The position numbers and the translations under genes were made by a program. The notes below the pieces were generated by a model, which was not told where the DNA came from, searched no databases, and was given only the letters and a program-made list of their open reading frames with translations. From an uncultured Clostridia bacterium (GTDB taxonomy: Bacteria; Bacillota; Clostridia; TANB77; CAG-508), in contig CAKPPO010000006.1 in assembly GCA_934177725.1 (NCBI GenBank), positions 1 to 64,000 of the forward strand: DNA of 64,000 nt, given 5' to 3'. Shown in pieces: positions 9,554 through 19,870 of this stretch; within the stretch, counting starts at the first letter, position 1, and every line of letters begins with the position of its first letter.

Positions 9554-10624
9554 CTATATTTCATTTACTGCTTTATTTATTAATTTATATGCTTGATATT
9601 CAATTTCGGCAATATCAAGTAAAACTTTGCTTGATATATCTATATTATTTCTCTTATCTAATAAATAATCTATGAATATATCACATAATTTCTCAAAGTG
9701 TTTGCCACTTTCTGCAAATATTTTTCCTGCTTTCCTTAAATCAGTATTATTATACTCATTTCCAAGTTCTATCAAAACATTACTCATTTTATCTCTAGAG
9801 CATGCAAATACTACATCATCCTTTTTATTTATTCCTTTTAATCTATTTGGTGTAGTTGGTACTGTACCACAAAATTCTACAACATTTTTTATAATTTTTT
9901 TAGTATCTTCTTTTCCTAGTAATTTTTCCCACTCCACTATTTCTTGTGATAGTTTTTTTATTCCATTTACTCCTAAGAAACTAGTTTTTGGATTAAGAAA
10001 CTGTTCTGATTTTATTATCATTGAGTTTCTAAAAATTTCTTTTTTACTTTTAGGTTTGTCCATTCTAATAGTACAAATTGTATTTGGATTAGATAATCCT
10101 TTATAACTAGCACTCATTGCCAAATAAAGATTATCAAATGACATATTCATAAGTTCTTTTCTACCGCAATCATAGAAATATACTTTTTCTTTTTCATCAT
10201 CATAACCTACCATTAAGAAATAATGAAATGGAATATGCTCCTTATGATATATTTTTTCAAAATAATCTAAATAATACATATCTAAAGCACCTATAACAAC
10301 AGGATAATTGTTATCAATTTCTTTTTTCGCTTTTTTTAGTGCTAATTCAGGTGTTTTAGATTCTATAAAGTGATAATCAAAATTAACTATTGGAGCAAGA
10401 AATTTATACATTTGTTTTGTTCTGCCATCTCCAAATGATACCATTCTTTTTATATCCGCTTTATTTGTTTTTATATATGCAAAACTACAAAAACCACTCA
10501 TAGCAAAAAAGAATTGACTAGGAAGTTTTTCTCCAGTTTTATTCATATAAATGTCTTCAATACCATTCCACATACATTCATAGTCATCAAAATGATGAGA
10601 AAATTTTTCTATTATTTTTTTCAT
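9554..10624 (-). CDS. BtrH-like protein (BtrH N-terminal plus DUF4872)
   Basis: A 356-residue protein of the BtrH type. The N-terminal half has a papain-like arrangement: the candidate catalytic Cys in SGFCSFAYIKT (near residue 46), His in HIPFHYFLMVGYDD and Asp in VYFYDCGRKE. The C-terminal half (about 190-350) is helical, as in DUF4872. BtrH itself transfers an acyl side chain from an acyl carrier protein to an aminoglycoside in butirosin synthesis. Most relatives are uncharacterised acyl or peptidyl transferases. It is co-directional with a BmrR-like regulator upstream and a C45 acyltransferase downstream. Substrate unknown. Confidence 0.82.
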   Translation of the reverse strand: MKKIIEKFSHHFDDYECMWNGIEDIYMNKTGEKLPSQFFFAMSGFCSFAYIKTNKADIKRMVSFGDGRTKQMYKFLAPIVNFDYHFIESKTPELALKKAKKEIDNNYPVVIGALDMYYLDYFEKIYHKEHIPFHYFLMVGYDDEKEKVYFYDCGRKELMNMSFDNLYLAMSASYKGLSNPNTICTIRMDKPKSKKEIFRNSMIIKSEQFLNPKTSFLGVNGIKKLSQEIVEWEKLLGKEDTKKIIKNVVEFCGTVPTTPNRLKGINKKDDVVFACSRDKMSNVLIELGNEYNNTDLRKAGKIFAESGKHFEKLCDIFIDYLLDKRNNIDISSKVLLDIAEIEYQAYKLINKAVNEI

Positions 10625-10704
10625 AATATTCCTCTCTTTTAAAATGTGGCTTTATTTAATTATCTTTATATTCTGCTTTATAATTAGAAACTATATTAAT
10701 TTAA

Positions 10705-11514
10705 TTACTTTCTTTTAATTGGAACTTGTATTTCCGTTAACCAATCTTCAACATTTTCTTTATTCCAAATTCCATCAATATAACATTCTCTTGGACAATC
10801 AATTATTTCTAAATTATTATCTTCTATGTACTTCATAATTTTTCCATAAGACCTTCCTAATTCATTATATGGTCCTTTATGATATATACATATACATCTA
10901 GTTTCAGGTATATCCATAAATTTAATATTGTTACTTTCTTTAAATGGTTTGTCTTCTTTTAATACTGCTTGAGCATATCTAATTTTAATATCTTTTTCCT
11001 TATATTCTCCATCTAAATAATTTACAAAGCAATAATCTGGTTCTTCACATTTAATTTCAGGATTCAATTCTAAACACTCTACTCCTGATTTTTGTATAAA
11101 CTCAGATGTCTCACTATATTCTTTCAAAATTCCTTCTTTGTAATAAACATAATGTGCTGGTATAACTTTTTCAAATATGTCTTCTTTCATGTCCTTCTCC
11201 TCCAATAAATAATTTAGTTTGGATAGCTGATAATTATATTCAAAAATAGTTTTTTCTAATTCTTTTTTTCTCGCTTTTAATACATCATCTAGTGGATCAT
11301 TATTAATCATTATTCTCTTTATTTCATCAATAGATAAACCTACCTGTTTTAATGACATAATTCTAGCAGTATCTAATAATTGTTTATTTTCATAATACCT
11401 ATACCCAGTTAATTCATCAATATACTTTGGTATTAACAATTTTTCTTTTTCATAATATCTTAATGCTTTAATAGTAACTTTAGACATTTTAGAAAAATCT
11501 CCTATTTTTAGCAT
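10705..11514 (-). CDS. MerR-family regulator with GyrI-like effector domain (BmrR type)
   Basis: A 269-residue regulator. Residues 1-70 form the MerR winged helix-turn-helix (MLKIGDFSKMSKVTIKALRYYEKEKLLIP). A dimerisation coiled coil spans about 75-115. The C-terminal GyrI-like/SRPBCC ligand domain contains ETRCICIYHKGPYNELG, typical of drug-binding BmrR relatives. It starts the operon with the BtrH-like and C45 genes. Its promoter has the 19-bp spacer expected for MerR activation by DNA untwisting, so the regulator probably induces its own operon in response to a small hydrophobic or cationic ligand. Ribosome site AGGAGGCGA lies before the ATG at 11514. Confidence 0.9.
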   Translation of the reverse strand: MLKIGDFSKMSKVTIKALRYYEKEKLLIPKYIDELTGYRYYENKQLLDTARIMSLKQVGLSIDEIKRIMINNDPLDDVLKARKKELEKTIFEYNYQLSKLNYLLEEKDMKEDIFEKVIPAHYVYYKEGILKEYSETSEFIQKSGVECLELNPEIKCEEPDYCFVNYLDGEYKEKDIKIRYAQAVLKEDKPFKESNNIKFMDIPETRCICIYHKGPYNELGRSYGKIMKYIEDNNLEIIDCPRECYIDGIWNKENVEDWLTEIQVPIKRK

Positions 11515-11534
11515 ATTATCGCCTCCTAATATTA

Positions 11535-11565
11535 TTTATACAACCTACTCTAAGGGGAGAGTCAA
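11535..11565 (-). promoter_or_regulatory. MerR-type promoter/operator with 19-bp spacer
   Basis: On the minus strand TTGACT (11565-11560) and TATAAA (11540-11535) are separated by 19 bases, against the normal 17. The spacer contains a CTCT...AGAG dyad. This over-long spacer is the hallmark of MerR-activated promoters and lies just upstream of the merR-like gene. Confidence 0.8.
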
Positions 11566-11624
11566 TAGTTTTTTTATTTTTTAATTATAAATATACTATT
11601 TTTAATTTTTCTATTATATAAAAA

Positions 11625-11655
11625 TGAGATTTTTGAGTGTACCCCAAAAATCTCA
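11625..11655 (-). terminator. Intrinsic terminator of gyrB
   Basis: An 11-bp perfect stem (11625-11635 with 11645-11655) lies six bases after the gyrB stop. On the minus strand it is followed by a T-run. Confidence 0.85.
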
Positions 11656-11660
11656 CTAAA

Positions 11661-13595
<1,935 letters not shown>

Positions 13596-13654
13596 TTAAC
13601 CATCCTTTTATTTTTATAATATATGTTTTCCACATTTTGTTCTTTATATGTGGA

Positions 13655-13912
13655 TTATACTATCTCTTTTTGTAGTCTTTTTGCTAATGTTATAGATGAT
13701 ATATTAGATATATATCCTTTTGTTTTTTTATTATTTTCAATTAATAATAATGTTTTTTTATTGCCTTCTGAAATATCTGTTATTTTATTTTCTATATTTA
13801 GTTCTTTTTCTATTTCTTCCATACTTTTATTTATTAACATTTTTTCTAAATCAATTATTGTAATAATTTCTTTTGATGGAATAATAGTATCTTTTCCTAT
13901 ATGAACATACAT
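13655..13912 (-). CDS. remB: Extracellular matrix regulator RemB (DUF370, YaaB)
   Basis: An 85-residue small DNA-binding regulator of the RemA/RemB (DUF370) family. It begins YVHIGKDTIIPSKEIITIIDLE and contains the typical tail YISNISSITLAKR. In Bacillus the yaaB/remB gene also lies between recF and gyrB, so synteny supports the call. It starts five bases after recF ends and is probably translated from the recF transcript. RemB proteins influence biofilm and matrix gene expression. The precise role in Clostridia is not known. Confidence 0.88.
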   Translation of the reverse strand: MYVHIGKDTIIPSKEIITIIDLEKMLINKSMEEIEKELNIENKITDISEGNKKTLLLIENNKKTKGYISNISSITLAKRLQKEIV

Positions 13913-13917
13913 ATTAT

Positions 13918-14979
13918 TTAAATAACTCCTTTTTTCACTTCAAATAATTTAAATTCATTATTAATTTCTTCTATTTTATCTGTACAAGTAATAATAACTT
14001 GTTTGTTTTCTATATTTTCTAAAAAATTTCTTCTTCTTTTTTCATCTAATTCTGACATAAAGTCATCTAACAATAAAATAGGATATTCCCCTATTTCATC
14101 ATATATTACTTGCATTTCTGCTATTTTTAATGAAAGTATTACAGTTCTATTTTGTCCTTGTGAACCATATATATTAACTAACTCATTATTAATATATATC
14201 ATAAAATCGTCACGATGTACACCCTTTGTTGTAAAACCTTTTATAATATCTAATTTTCTTCTTTCTTTTAATAATTTTAAATATTCTTCTTTATTTTTGC
14301 AATTAGATTCATATTCAATTTCTAAATTTTCTTTATTTTCTGTAATATCTTTATGAATATTATTTATTTTTTCTTTTATTTTTTCTATAAATTCATTTCT
14401 ATATAAAAATATTTTTTCACCATATTCTGCTAGCTTTTCATCCCATATTTCTAACATTTCTTCTGGTTTATTTTCTACTTTTATTTGTTTTAAATAATTA
14501 TTTCTTTGTTCTAAAGTTTTATTATATAAATTTAATATATGTACATAATTTGGTCTTAATTGTCCTATCATTATATCTAAAAATCTTCTTCTTTTTTGTG
14601 GACCTTCTTTTAAAATTTGTATATCATCTGGTGTAAAAATAACAATATTTATTTTTCCTAATAATTCACTTAATTTTTTTATTTTGATACCATTAACATA
14701 TATATTTTTTTTGTTTTCTATATCTATTTTTATTGTTCCTTCTCTGTCTACTTTTTTATATTCTATATAAACAGATGCATTTTCTTTATTAAACTTTATC
14801 ATTTCTTTATCTTTTGTTGTTCTAAAAGATTTTCCTATAGCACATAAAAATATAGATTCTATTATGTTTGTTTTGCCTTGCGCATTATCTCCATAAAAAA
14901 TATTTATATTAGGATTTAATAAAATTTCTTGTTCTTCATAATTTCTAAAATTTAATAATTTTATTTTATTAATATACAT
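13918..14979 (-). CDS. recF: DNA replication and repair protein RecF
   Basis: A 353-residue SMC-like ATPase that loads RecA at gaps with RecO and RecR (recR is present at 55.4 kb). The Walker A is NIFYGDNAQGKTNIIESIF. The ABC-type signature region contains GSQGQNRTVILSLKIAEMQ, followed by Walker B ILLLDDFMSELDEKRR. The N-terminus MYINKIKLLNFRNYEEQ is classic RecF. The yaaA/S4-domain gene usually found between dnaN and recF is not present in the 120-base gap upstream; instead the gap contains DnaA boxes. Confidence 0.97.
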   Translation of the reverse strand: MYINKIKLLNFRNYEEQEILLNPNINIFYGDNAQGKTNIIESIFLCAIGKSFRTTKDKEMIKFNKENASVYIEYKKVDREGTIKIDIENKKNIYVNGIKIKKLSELLGKINIVIFTPDDIQILKEGPQKRRRFLDIMIGQLRPNYVHILNLYNKTLEQRNNYLKQIKVENKPEEMLEIWDEKLAEYGEKIFLYRNEFIEKIKEKINNIHKDITENKENLEIEYESNCKNKEEYLKLLKERRKLDIIKGFTTKGVHRDDFMIYINNELVNIYGSQGQNRTVILSLKIAEMQVIYDEIGEYPILLLDDFMSELDEKRRRNFLENIENKQVIITCTDKIEEINNEFKLFEVKKGVI

Positions 14980-15023
14980 ATATATTAGAGATTAGATGTT
15001 GGAAATTATAAATTTTATATTTA

Positions 15024-15055
15024 TTATCCACATTTTATTAATGAATTGTGTATAA
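15024..15055. promoter_or_regulatory. Two perfect DnaA boxes between dnaN and recF
   Basis: TTATCCACA at 15024-15032 and, in inverted orientation, TGTGTATAA at 15047-15055 both match the DnaA-box consensus exactly. They lie within the recF-dnaN spacer and suggest an origin-linked DnaA-binding cluster or DnaA regulation of recF. Confidence 0.75.
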
Positions 15056-15100
15056 CTTTTTTTCTAATTTCCAATTTCCAACTTTTAACCTCCCTTCTTA

Positions 15101-16216
15101 TTAATCTTTTAATCTAATTGGTAATATCATATAAATATAATCACCATCATCAACTGGTCTTATTATACAAGGAGAAATACTTGTACCAAAATCTACAAAA
15201 ATTTCTTCATCATCTATTGCACGAAGTGCATCTAAGAAATATTTAGGATTAAATCCTGCTTCTAAGTTTTGACCTTCTGTAGAAACATACATTTCTTCTT
15301 TAGCATCACCTGTTTGATTTGTACAAGAAATTGTAACTTTTCCTATATCTACAGAAACCTTAACTGGGTATTTTTTTTCTTTCTCTATACTAGATGCTGA
15401 AATTAAACTAATTCTTTCAAAACAATTTTGAATTATATTTTTATTTACTCTTACTCTTGTTTCCCAATTTTCAGGAATAACACTTGAATAATTTAAAAAT
15501 TCTCCATCTAACAATCTAGTTACTAATTTACAATTTTCCATTTCAAATAGTGCTTGATTTTTAGCAACTCCTATTTTTATATTATCAAATGAATCTAATA
15601 TAATTTTATTAACTTCATTTAAAGTTCTACCAGGAATAACTGCTGTAAAATCATTACTACTATTTTGTAGAAATTTAGATTTCCATGCTAATCTAAATCC
15701 ATCTACTGCAACTACATTTAATTTATTATTTTTTATTTCGAATAAACATCCTGTAAAAATAGGTCTATTTTCTTCTGTACTTACAGCAAATATTGTTTTT
15801 CTTATCATTTCTTTTAAAACATTTTGTTCTATTTCTATAGAATTTTCTACATTAATTTGTGGAAGTTCTGGAAATTCTTCTGGATTCATAGTAGCTAATT
15901 TATATAATGAACCTTCACATTCTATTACTAATAAATTTTTTTCATTTAATGAAATATTAATTTCTGTATCTGGTAATTTTCTTATTATTTCACTAAACAT
16001 TATAGCATTAACTACTGTAGCACCTTGTTCTCTAACATCTGCATCTATAATGTATTCTATTCCTATTTCTAAATCGTATGTTGTTAATTTAACTTCTTTA
16101 TCATTTGTTTGAATTAATATACCTTCCAATATAGGCATTGTTGTTTTTGAAGCAACCGCTTTTGTTACGGAATTAATAGCTTTCAAGATTTTTTCTTTTT
16201 CGCAAACAATTTTCAT
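15101..16216 (-). CDS. dnaN: DNA polymerase III beta sliding clamp
   Basis: A 371-residue clamp protein. It begins MKIVCEKEKILKAINSVTKA and includes NRPIFTGCLFEIKNNKL, AVDGFRLAW and FNPKYFLDALRAID, with the C-terminal GDYIYMILPIRL (the conserved clamp ending). The clamp tethers replicative polymerases and recruits many repair proteins. Length is normal. It lies downstream of dnaA across the origin spacer, as in Bacillus. Three bases separate the ATG from a CAAAGGAG-like ribosome site region on the minus strand. Confidence 0.97.
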   Translation of the reverse strand: MKIVCEKEKILKAINSVTKAVASKTTMPILEGILIQTNDKEVKLTTYDLEIGIEYIIDADVREQGATVVNAIMFSEIIRKLPDTEINISLNEKNLLVIECEGSLYKLATMNPEEFPELPQINVENSIEIEQNVLKEMIRKTIFAVSTEENRPIFTGCLFEIKNNKLNVVAVDGFRLAWKSKFLQNSSNDFTAVIPGRTLNEVNKIILDSFDNIKIGVAKNQALFEMENCKLVTRLLDGEFLNYSSVIPENWETRVRVNKNIIQNCFERISLISASSIEKEKKYPVKVSVDIGKVTISCTNQTGDAKEEMYVSTEGQNLEAGFNPKYFLDALRAIDDEEIFVDFGTSISPCIIRPVDDGDYIYMILPIRLKD

Positions 16217-16543
16217 TTTTCATCAAACTCCTTTATAATATAATAAATAATTTTAGTAGTAGTAGTAATAGGTGCTGTGGATTCTGTGGAAAACTATGTG
16301 AATTGTTTATTTCCCTTATGTTTTTGATGTTGATAATATAGTGGATAAATATAAAAGTTATAAACAATTAAAATTTTAAGTTGTGAATAATTAAGTTATA
16401 AACAACTTGTCTACACTAAATTCACAATAGGCTGTGGATATCAAATCAAGCTGTTCCGTAAGAAGAATTTGCTTAATTGTTTCCAAACAATCATTTTTCC
16501 AAACACCTTTTTTAAAAAATATAAATTTTTATTTATATTTAAA
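16217..16543. other. oriC: Replication origin region (dnaN-dnaA spacer) with DnaA-box cluster
   Basis: This 327-base spacer holds a cluster of DnaA-box-like sites. TGTGAATAA at 16382 fits TGTGNATAA exactly; the others are near matches: TGTGGATTC 16276, TGTGGAAAA 16285, AGTGGATAA about 16340, TTATAAACA about 16356 and 16395, and TGTGGATAT about 16433. A very AT-rich stretch (about 16230-16260) lies on the dnaN side next to the DnaA-trio element and is the likely unwinding site. Position between dnaA and dnaN, with genes pointing outwards on either side of dnaA, agrees with a Firmicutes origin. Confidence 0.85.
16254..16293 (+). promoter_or_regulatory. Basal origin unwinding element: DnaA-trios next to DnaA boxes
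   Basis: Reading plus strand, TAG TAG TAG TAG TAA TAG (16254-16271) is followed by the short GC-containing GTGC and then two tandem DnaA-box-like sequences (16276-16284, 16285-16293). This trio/GC/box order is the DnaA-trio unwinding module described for Bacillus oriC, which loads DnaA on one strand. Its polarity predicts opening towards dnaN. Confidence 0.75.
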
Positions 16544-17894
16544 CTATTGGTCCGCTAGTAAAATGTTTTTAACACTTTCCACAATTAATTTTGTGTTCTT
16601 ATTTTCTTTTATTTCTTTATCTATTTTGTTACAAGCATGCATTACTGTTGTATGATCTCTATTTCCAAAGTCTCTACCTATTTGTGGCAAAGAAATTTGA
16701 GGTACTGTTCTACAAAGATACATAGCAATTTGTCTTGGAAATACTACATCATTTGAACGTTTTGCACCAACTAAATCTTTTGGATCTATATTAAAGTATT
16801 TAGCTACAGTTTCTTGTATAAAACTTGAAGAAATAACTTTATCTTTTGATGAAACTATTTCATTAATAGCCCACTCTGACATTTCCATAGTAATAGGACT
16901 ATTTATTAATGAAGCTCTAGCTATTAATTTATTTAAGGCACCCTCTAATTCCCTAATGTTTGTGTCTATTCTATTAGCAATATTAGCAAGAATTTCGTCA
17001 TCTATTATAATATTGTCTAATTGTGCTTTCTTTCTTAAAATAGCTAAACGAGTTTCATAATCAGCATTTGAAATATCAGCAATAAGACCCCATTCAAATC
17101 TTGATTTTAACCTATCTTCTAATAGATTAATATCTTTTGGAGGTCTATCACTAGATATAATAACTTGTTTTCCGTTTTCATGAAGAGTATTAAAAGTGTG
17201 AAAAAACTCTTCTTGAACCCTCTCTTTTCCCGCAATAAATTGGATGTCATCTATAAGAAGGACATCTATATTACGATATTTAGCACGAAATTGCTCATTT
17301 TTATTATCTTTTATAGCATTAATAAGTTGGTTAGTGAAATTTTCAGAAGTAACATATAAAATATTTGCATTTCTATTATTTCTTAATATTTCATTACCAA
17401 TTGCATGCATTAAGTGAGTTTTGCCTAAACCTACTCCTCCGTAAATAAATAAAGGATTATAAGAGGTTGCAGGTGCTTCAGCAACAGCTAAAGAGGCAGC
17501 ATGAGCAAAACGGTTATTATTTCCTACAACAAAACTATCAAAAGTATATTTTGGATTTAATGTAGGATTTAAAGAACCGATAATTTATATTTTCGCTTTT
17601 ATTATTTGGTTGTTTTTGTAACTCTTCTTTTGAAAGGATAGAAACACTACATTCTTTATTAGTTAAATAATTAAATGTATTAACTAAAAGTGAATGATAT
17701 CTAGCATCAACAGAATCTTTATTAAAGACATTAGAAACAAGTAAAGTAATATTTCCATTTTCCATACTTTGAATTTCTATTTCTTTAATCCATGTATCAT
17801 ATGAAATTTGAGTCATTTCCTCTTTTAAGAGTTCTTTTGCTTTTGTAAGAAGTTCATCTAATTCTTTTTGTTGCATTTTTTTCAGTCCTTCCAA
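16544..17894 (-). CDS. dnaA: Chromosomal replication initiator DnaA, with +1 frameshift at a CGG codon
   Basis: DnaA opens oriC and recruits the helicase. Domain I is read from the ATG at 17894 ([21 protein letters not shown]) and continues in frame to residue 105. Reading then ends at a TGA at 17538 unless it shifts +1. The rest is in the +1 frame: [20 protein letters not shown], Walker [19 protein letters not shown], Walker [15 protein letters not shown], and the domain IV signature [16 protein letters not shown]. The window of possible shift is bounded by a +1-frame TAA (17587-17585) and the conserved LNPKYTF. It contains TAT CGG T at 17582-17576, where skipping the C gives a Gly codon. 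The joined product is about 449 residues, the normal length. It is either mutation/assembly error or recoding. The downstream frame has no ATG before 17410, inside the ATPase domain. Confidence 0.93.
17577..17579 (-). other. CGG codon at the dnaA frame change
   Basis: The codon CGG (minus strand, 17579-17577) follows TAT in the dnaA zero frame. Dropping its C gives GGT TCT TTA AAT in the frame that encodes the remainder of DnaA. CGG is otherwise almost unused in the window. Confidence 0.7.
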
Positions 17895-18040
17895 AAATAT
17901 AAAATTTTCTTAGGAAAATGAATTATATTTTTAAATTATTACATTAAAACTCCTTTTTCCCTATTGTTTCCTTATCATATCAAAAATCAAGTTAAATAGT
18001 CAATACAAATAAAAAAAATAATTAAATTTAAATCAAAGTA

Positions 18041-18069
18041 TTGACATAATAGGCAGTTTAATATATAAT
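18041..18069 (+). promoter_or_regulatory. Promoter of rpmH-rnpA
   Basis: TTGACA (18041-18046), a 17-base spacer and TATAAT (18064-18069) form a perfect sigma-A promoter in the dnaA-rpmH spacer. The rest of this 240-base spacer is AT-rich, without clear DnaA boxes. Confidence 0.9.
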
Positions 18070-18135
18070 TATAAAGCTTATTGAAAAAAGAAAAAATCCG
18101 TTATCGGTTTAAATAAATACAGGAGGTGCTAAAAA

Positions 18136-18270
18136 ATGAAAAGAACATTTCAACCTAAAAAAAGACAAGAACAAAAAGAACATGGTTTCATGAAAAGAAT
18201 GAAAACTAGATCAGGAAGAAACGTATTAAAAGCAAGACGTGCAAAAGGAAGAAAAAAAATAAGTGCTTAA
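18136..18270 (+). CDS. rpmH: 50S ribosomal protein L34
   Basis: A 44-residue ribosomal protein of the large subunit. It begins [18 protein letters not shown], followed by [21 protein letters not shown], the L34 signature. It was found by reading the sequence behind the promoter; AGGAGG lies nine bases before the ATG. It opens the plus-strand arm rpmH-rnpA-yidD-yidC-jag, exactly as in other Firmicutes, and is followed by a terminator or attenuator that may lower expression of rnpA relative to rpmH. Confidence 0.97.
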   Translation: MKRTFQPKKRQEQKEHGFMKRMKTRSGRNVLKARRAKGRKKISA

Positions 18271-18276
18271 ATAGAA

Positions 18277-18306
18277 GGCCACGTAATAAAAAATGTGGTC
18301 TTTTTT
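18277..18306 (+). terminator. Terminator/attenuator between rpmH and rnpA
   Basis: GGCCAC (18277-18282) pairs with GTGGTC (18295-18300, one G-U) and is followed by six T residues. It probably lets a fraction of transcripts through into rnpA. Confidence 0.75.
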
Positions 18307-18355
18307 GCAATTTTACTTTTTTTATTGTAATTCTTTTATATAAAGGAGTAGTAAA

Positions 18356-18694
18356 ATGCGAAAGATCGATACATTAAAGAAAAATTATGAATTTAAAAAT
18401 GTATTAGATAAAGGTAAATTTTATCGTGGTAAATATATAACAATATACATTTCAAAAAATAAAAAAGAAAAAAATGTAATAGGTATAGCAGTAAGCAAAA
18501 AAGTAGGGAAGGCTGTTAAAAGAAACAGAATAAAACGTTTAATTAGAGAAAGCTACTATTTAAAAAGAAATCAATTAGAAAAAGGATATAATATAGTATT
18601 TTTATGGAATAGAAATACCTTTATAGATTGCAAATGTGAGCAAATACAAGAAGATATGTATATTCAGCTAAAAAAGGCAGGATTACTTAAATGA
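18356..18694 (+). CDS. rnpA: Ribonuclease P protein component
   Basis: The 112-residue basic protein subunit of RNase P, which matures tRNA 5' ends. The diagnostic motif is GKAVKRNRIKRLIRESY (about residues 50-70), with an upstream IGIAVSKKVG strand. The start MRKIDTLKKNYEF uses a CGA codon for Arg2, unusual here. A TAAAGGAG ribosome site precedes the ATG. The end overlaps yidD by four bases, indicating translational coupling. The RNA subunit (rnpB) is not recognised in the window. Confidence 0.96.
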   Translation: MRKIDTLKKNYEFKNVLDKGKFYRGKYITIYISKNKKEKNVIGIAVSKKVGKAVKRNRIKRLIRESYYLKRNQLEKGYNIVFLWNRNTFIDCKCEQIQEDMYIQLKKAGLLK

Positions 18695-18909
18695 AAAAAA
18701 TTGGAATTATATTAATAAATTTTTATCAAAAATATATTTCAAAAATATTTCATTTTAAAGGTGTAAATTGCAAATATTATCCTACTTGTTCAGAATATAC
18801 AAAGCAAGCAATAAAAAAATATGGTTTTATAAAAGGATTTTTTTTAGGATTCAAAAGGATTATAAAATGTAATCCTTTTAGTAAAGGTGGATATGATCCT
18901 TTAAAGTAA
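18691..18909 (+). CDS. yidD: Membrane protein insertion efficiency factor YidD
   Basis: A 72-residue YidD/UPF0161 protein. The family pattern is present: INFYQKYISKIFHFKGVNCKYYPTCSEYT, followed by KYGFIKGFFLGFKRIIKCNPFSKGGYDPL, with the conserved CxYxPTCSxY and GGxDP ending. It assists YidC-dependent insertion at the inner face of the membrane and is encoded between rnpA (4-base overlap) and yidC, the standard arrangement. Confidence 0.96.
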   Translation: MKKIGIILINFYQKYISKIFHFKGVNCKYYPTCSEYTKQAIKKYGFIKGFFLGFKRIIKCNPFSKGGYDPLK

Positions 18910-18934
18910 AAAAGAAAGAAGAGGAATTTAAAAA

Positions 18935-19870
18935 TTGGGAGCAATATCAAGTGTTTTTGGATATGTATTAAACTTTTTTTATGAATTATTAAATAATTAT
19001 GGTTTAGCTATTTTAATATTTTCAGTGTTGTTAAGATTAATATTAATACCTATAACTATAAAACAACAAAAATCAATGAAGAAATCAGCAGAAGTACAAG
19101 AAAAAATGAAGGATATTCAAGCTAAATATAAAAATAATCCTGAAAAATTAAATCAAGAAACAATTAATTTATATAAAACAGAAAAAATGAGTCCATTTAG
19201 TGGATGTTTAACAGGAATTCTACAAATAGTAATTATTCTTTCAGTGTTTTGGCTTGTAAGTCAACCACTTACATATATGAAAAATTTAAATAATACAGAA
19301 ATATATAAAGAATATAAAGAAAAAGTAGATCAAGATTCAGGAATAAGATACAAAGAAATAGGAATTATAGATTTAGCAGAATCAGAATATAAAGATATAG
19401 AAAATCAATTACAACAAGAAAATGTAGAAAATAGGGAAGAACTAGAAAAAAGAAAAGAAGAAGTAAACAAACTAAGAATAAATATGCAATTTTTAGGATT
19501 AGATTTAAGTAAAGTACCTATGCAAAGCTTAAATGATTGGAGAGTATATATTATTCCAGTTCTATATATTATAACATCTTTTGTTTCTATAAAAATAACA
19601 ATGAATGCTCAAAAGAAAGAAAAAGCAAATAAAAATAAAGATGTAATAGTTCAAAACGAAGAAAAAACTAAAGAAGATGAACTTACAGAAAGTATGGGAC
19701 AAATGAATAATACAATGTTATATATGACACCAATAATGTCTATATCTATTGCAGCTATTGCACCACTTGGACTTGCTTTATACTGGCTTGTAAGTAATAT
19801 TTTAATGATATTTGAAAGATTAATTATAAATAAAATTATGAGCTCTAAGGAGGAAAAGGATAATGAGTAA
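18935..19870 (+). CDS. yidC: Membrane protein insertase YidC/SpoIIIJ
   Basis: A 311-residue Oxa1/YidC-family insertase, with five expected transmembrane segments. The N-terminal segment YGLAILIFSVLLRLILIPITIKQ contains the conserved hydrophilic-groove Arg. LTGILQIVIILSVFWLVSQPL and the C-terminal IAPLGLALYWLVSNILMI are further family segments. A long charged insertion (about residues 120-175) and a Lys/Glu-rich loop near 220 are present. The start is TTG at 18935 after GAGGAA. The 3' end overlaps jag by eight bases. In spore formers the protein can act as SpoIIIJ. The absence of a clear lipobox at the N-terminus is notable, since Gram-positive YidC is often a lipoprotein. Confidence 0.93.
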   Translation: MGAISSVFGYVLNFFYELLNNYGLAILIFSVLLRLILIPITIKQQKSMKKSAEVQEKMKDIQAKYKNNPEKLNQETINLYKTEKMSPFSGCLTGILQIVIILSVFWLVSQPLTYMKNLNNTEIYKEYKEKVDQDSGIRYKEIGIIDLAESEYKDIENQLQQENVENREELEKRKEEVNKLRINMQFLGLDLSKVPMQSLNDWRVYIIPVLYIITSFVSIKITMNAQKKEKANKNKDVIVQNEEKTKEDELTESMGQMNNTMLYMTPIMSISIAAIAPLGLALYWLVSNILMIFERLIINKIMSSKEEKDNE

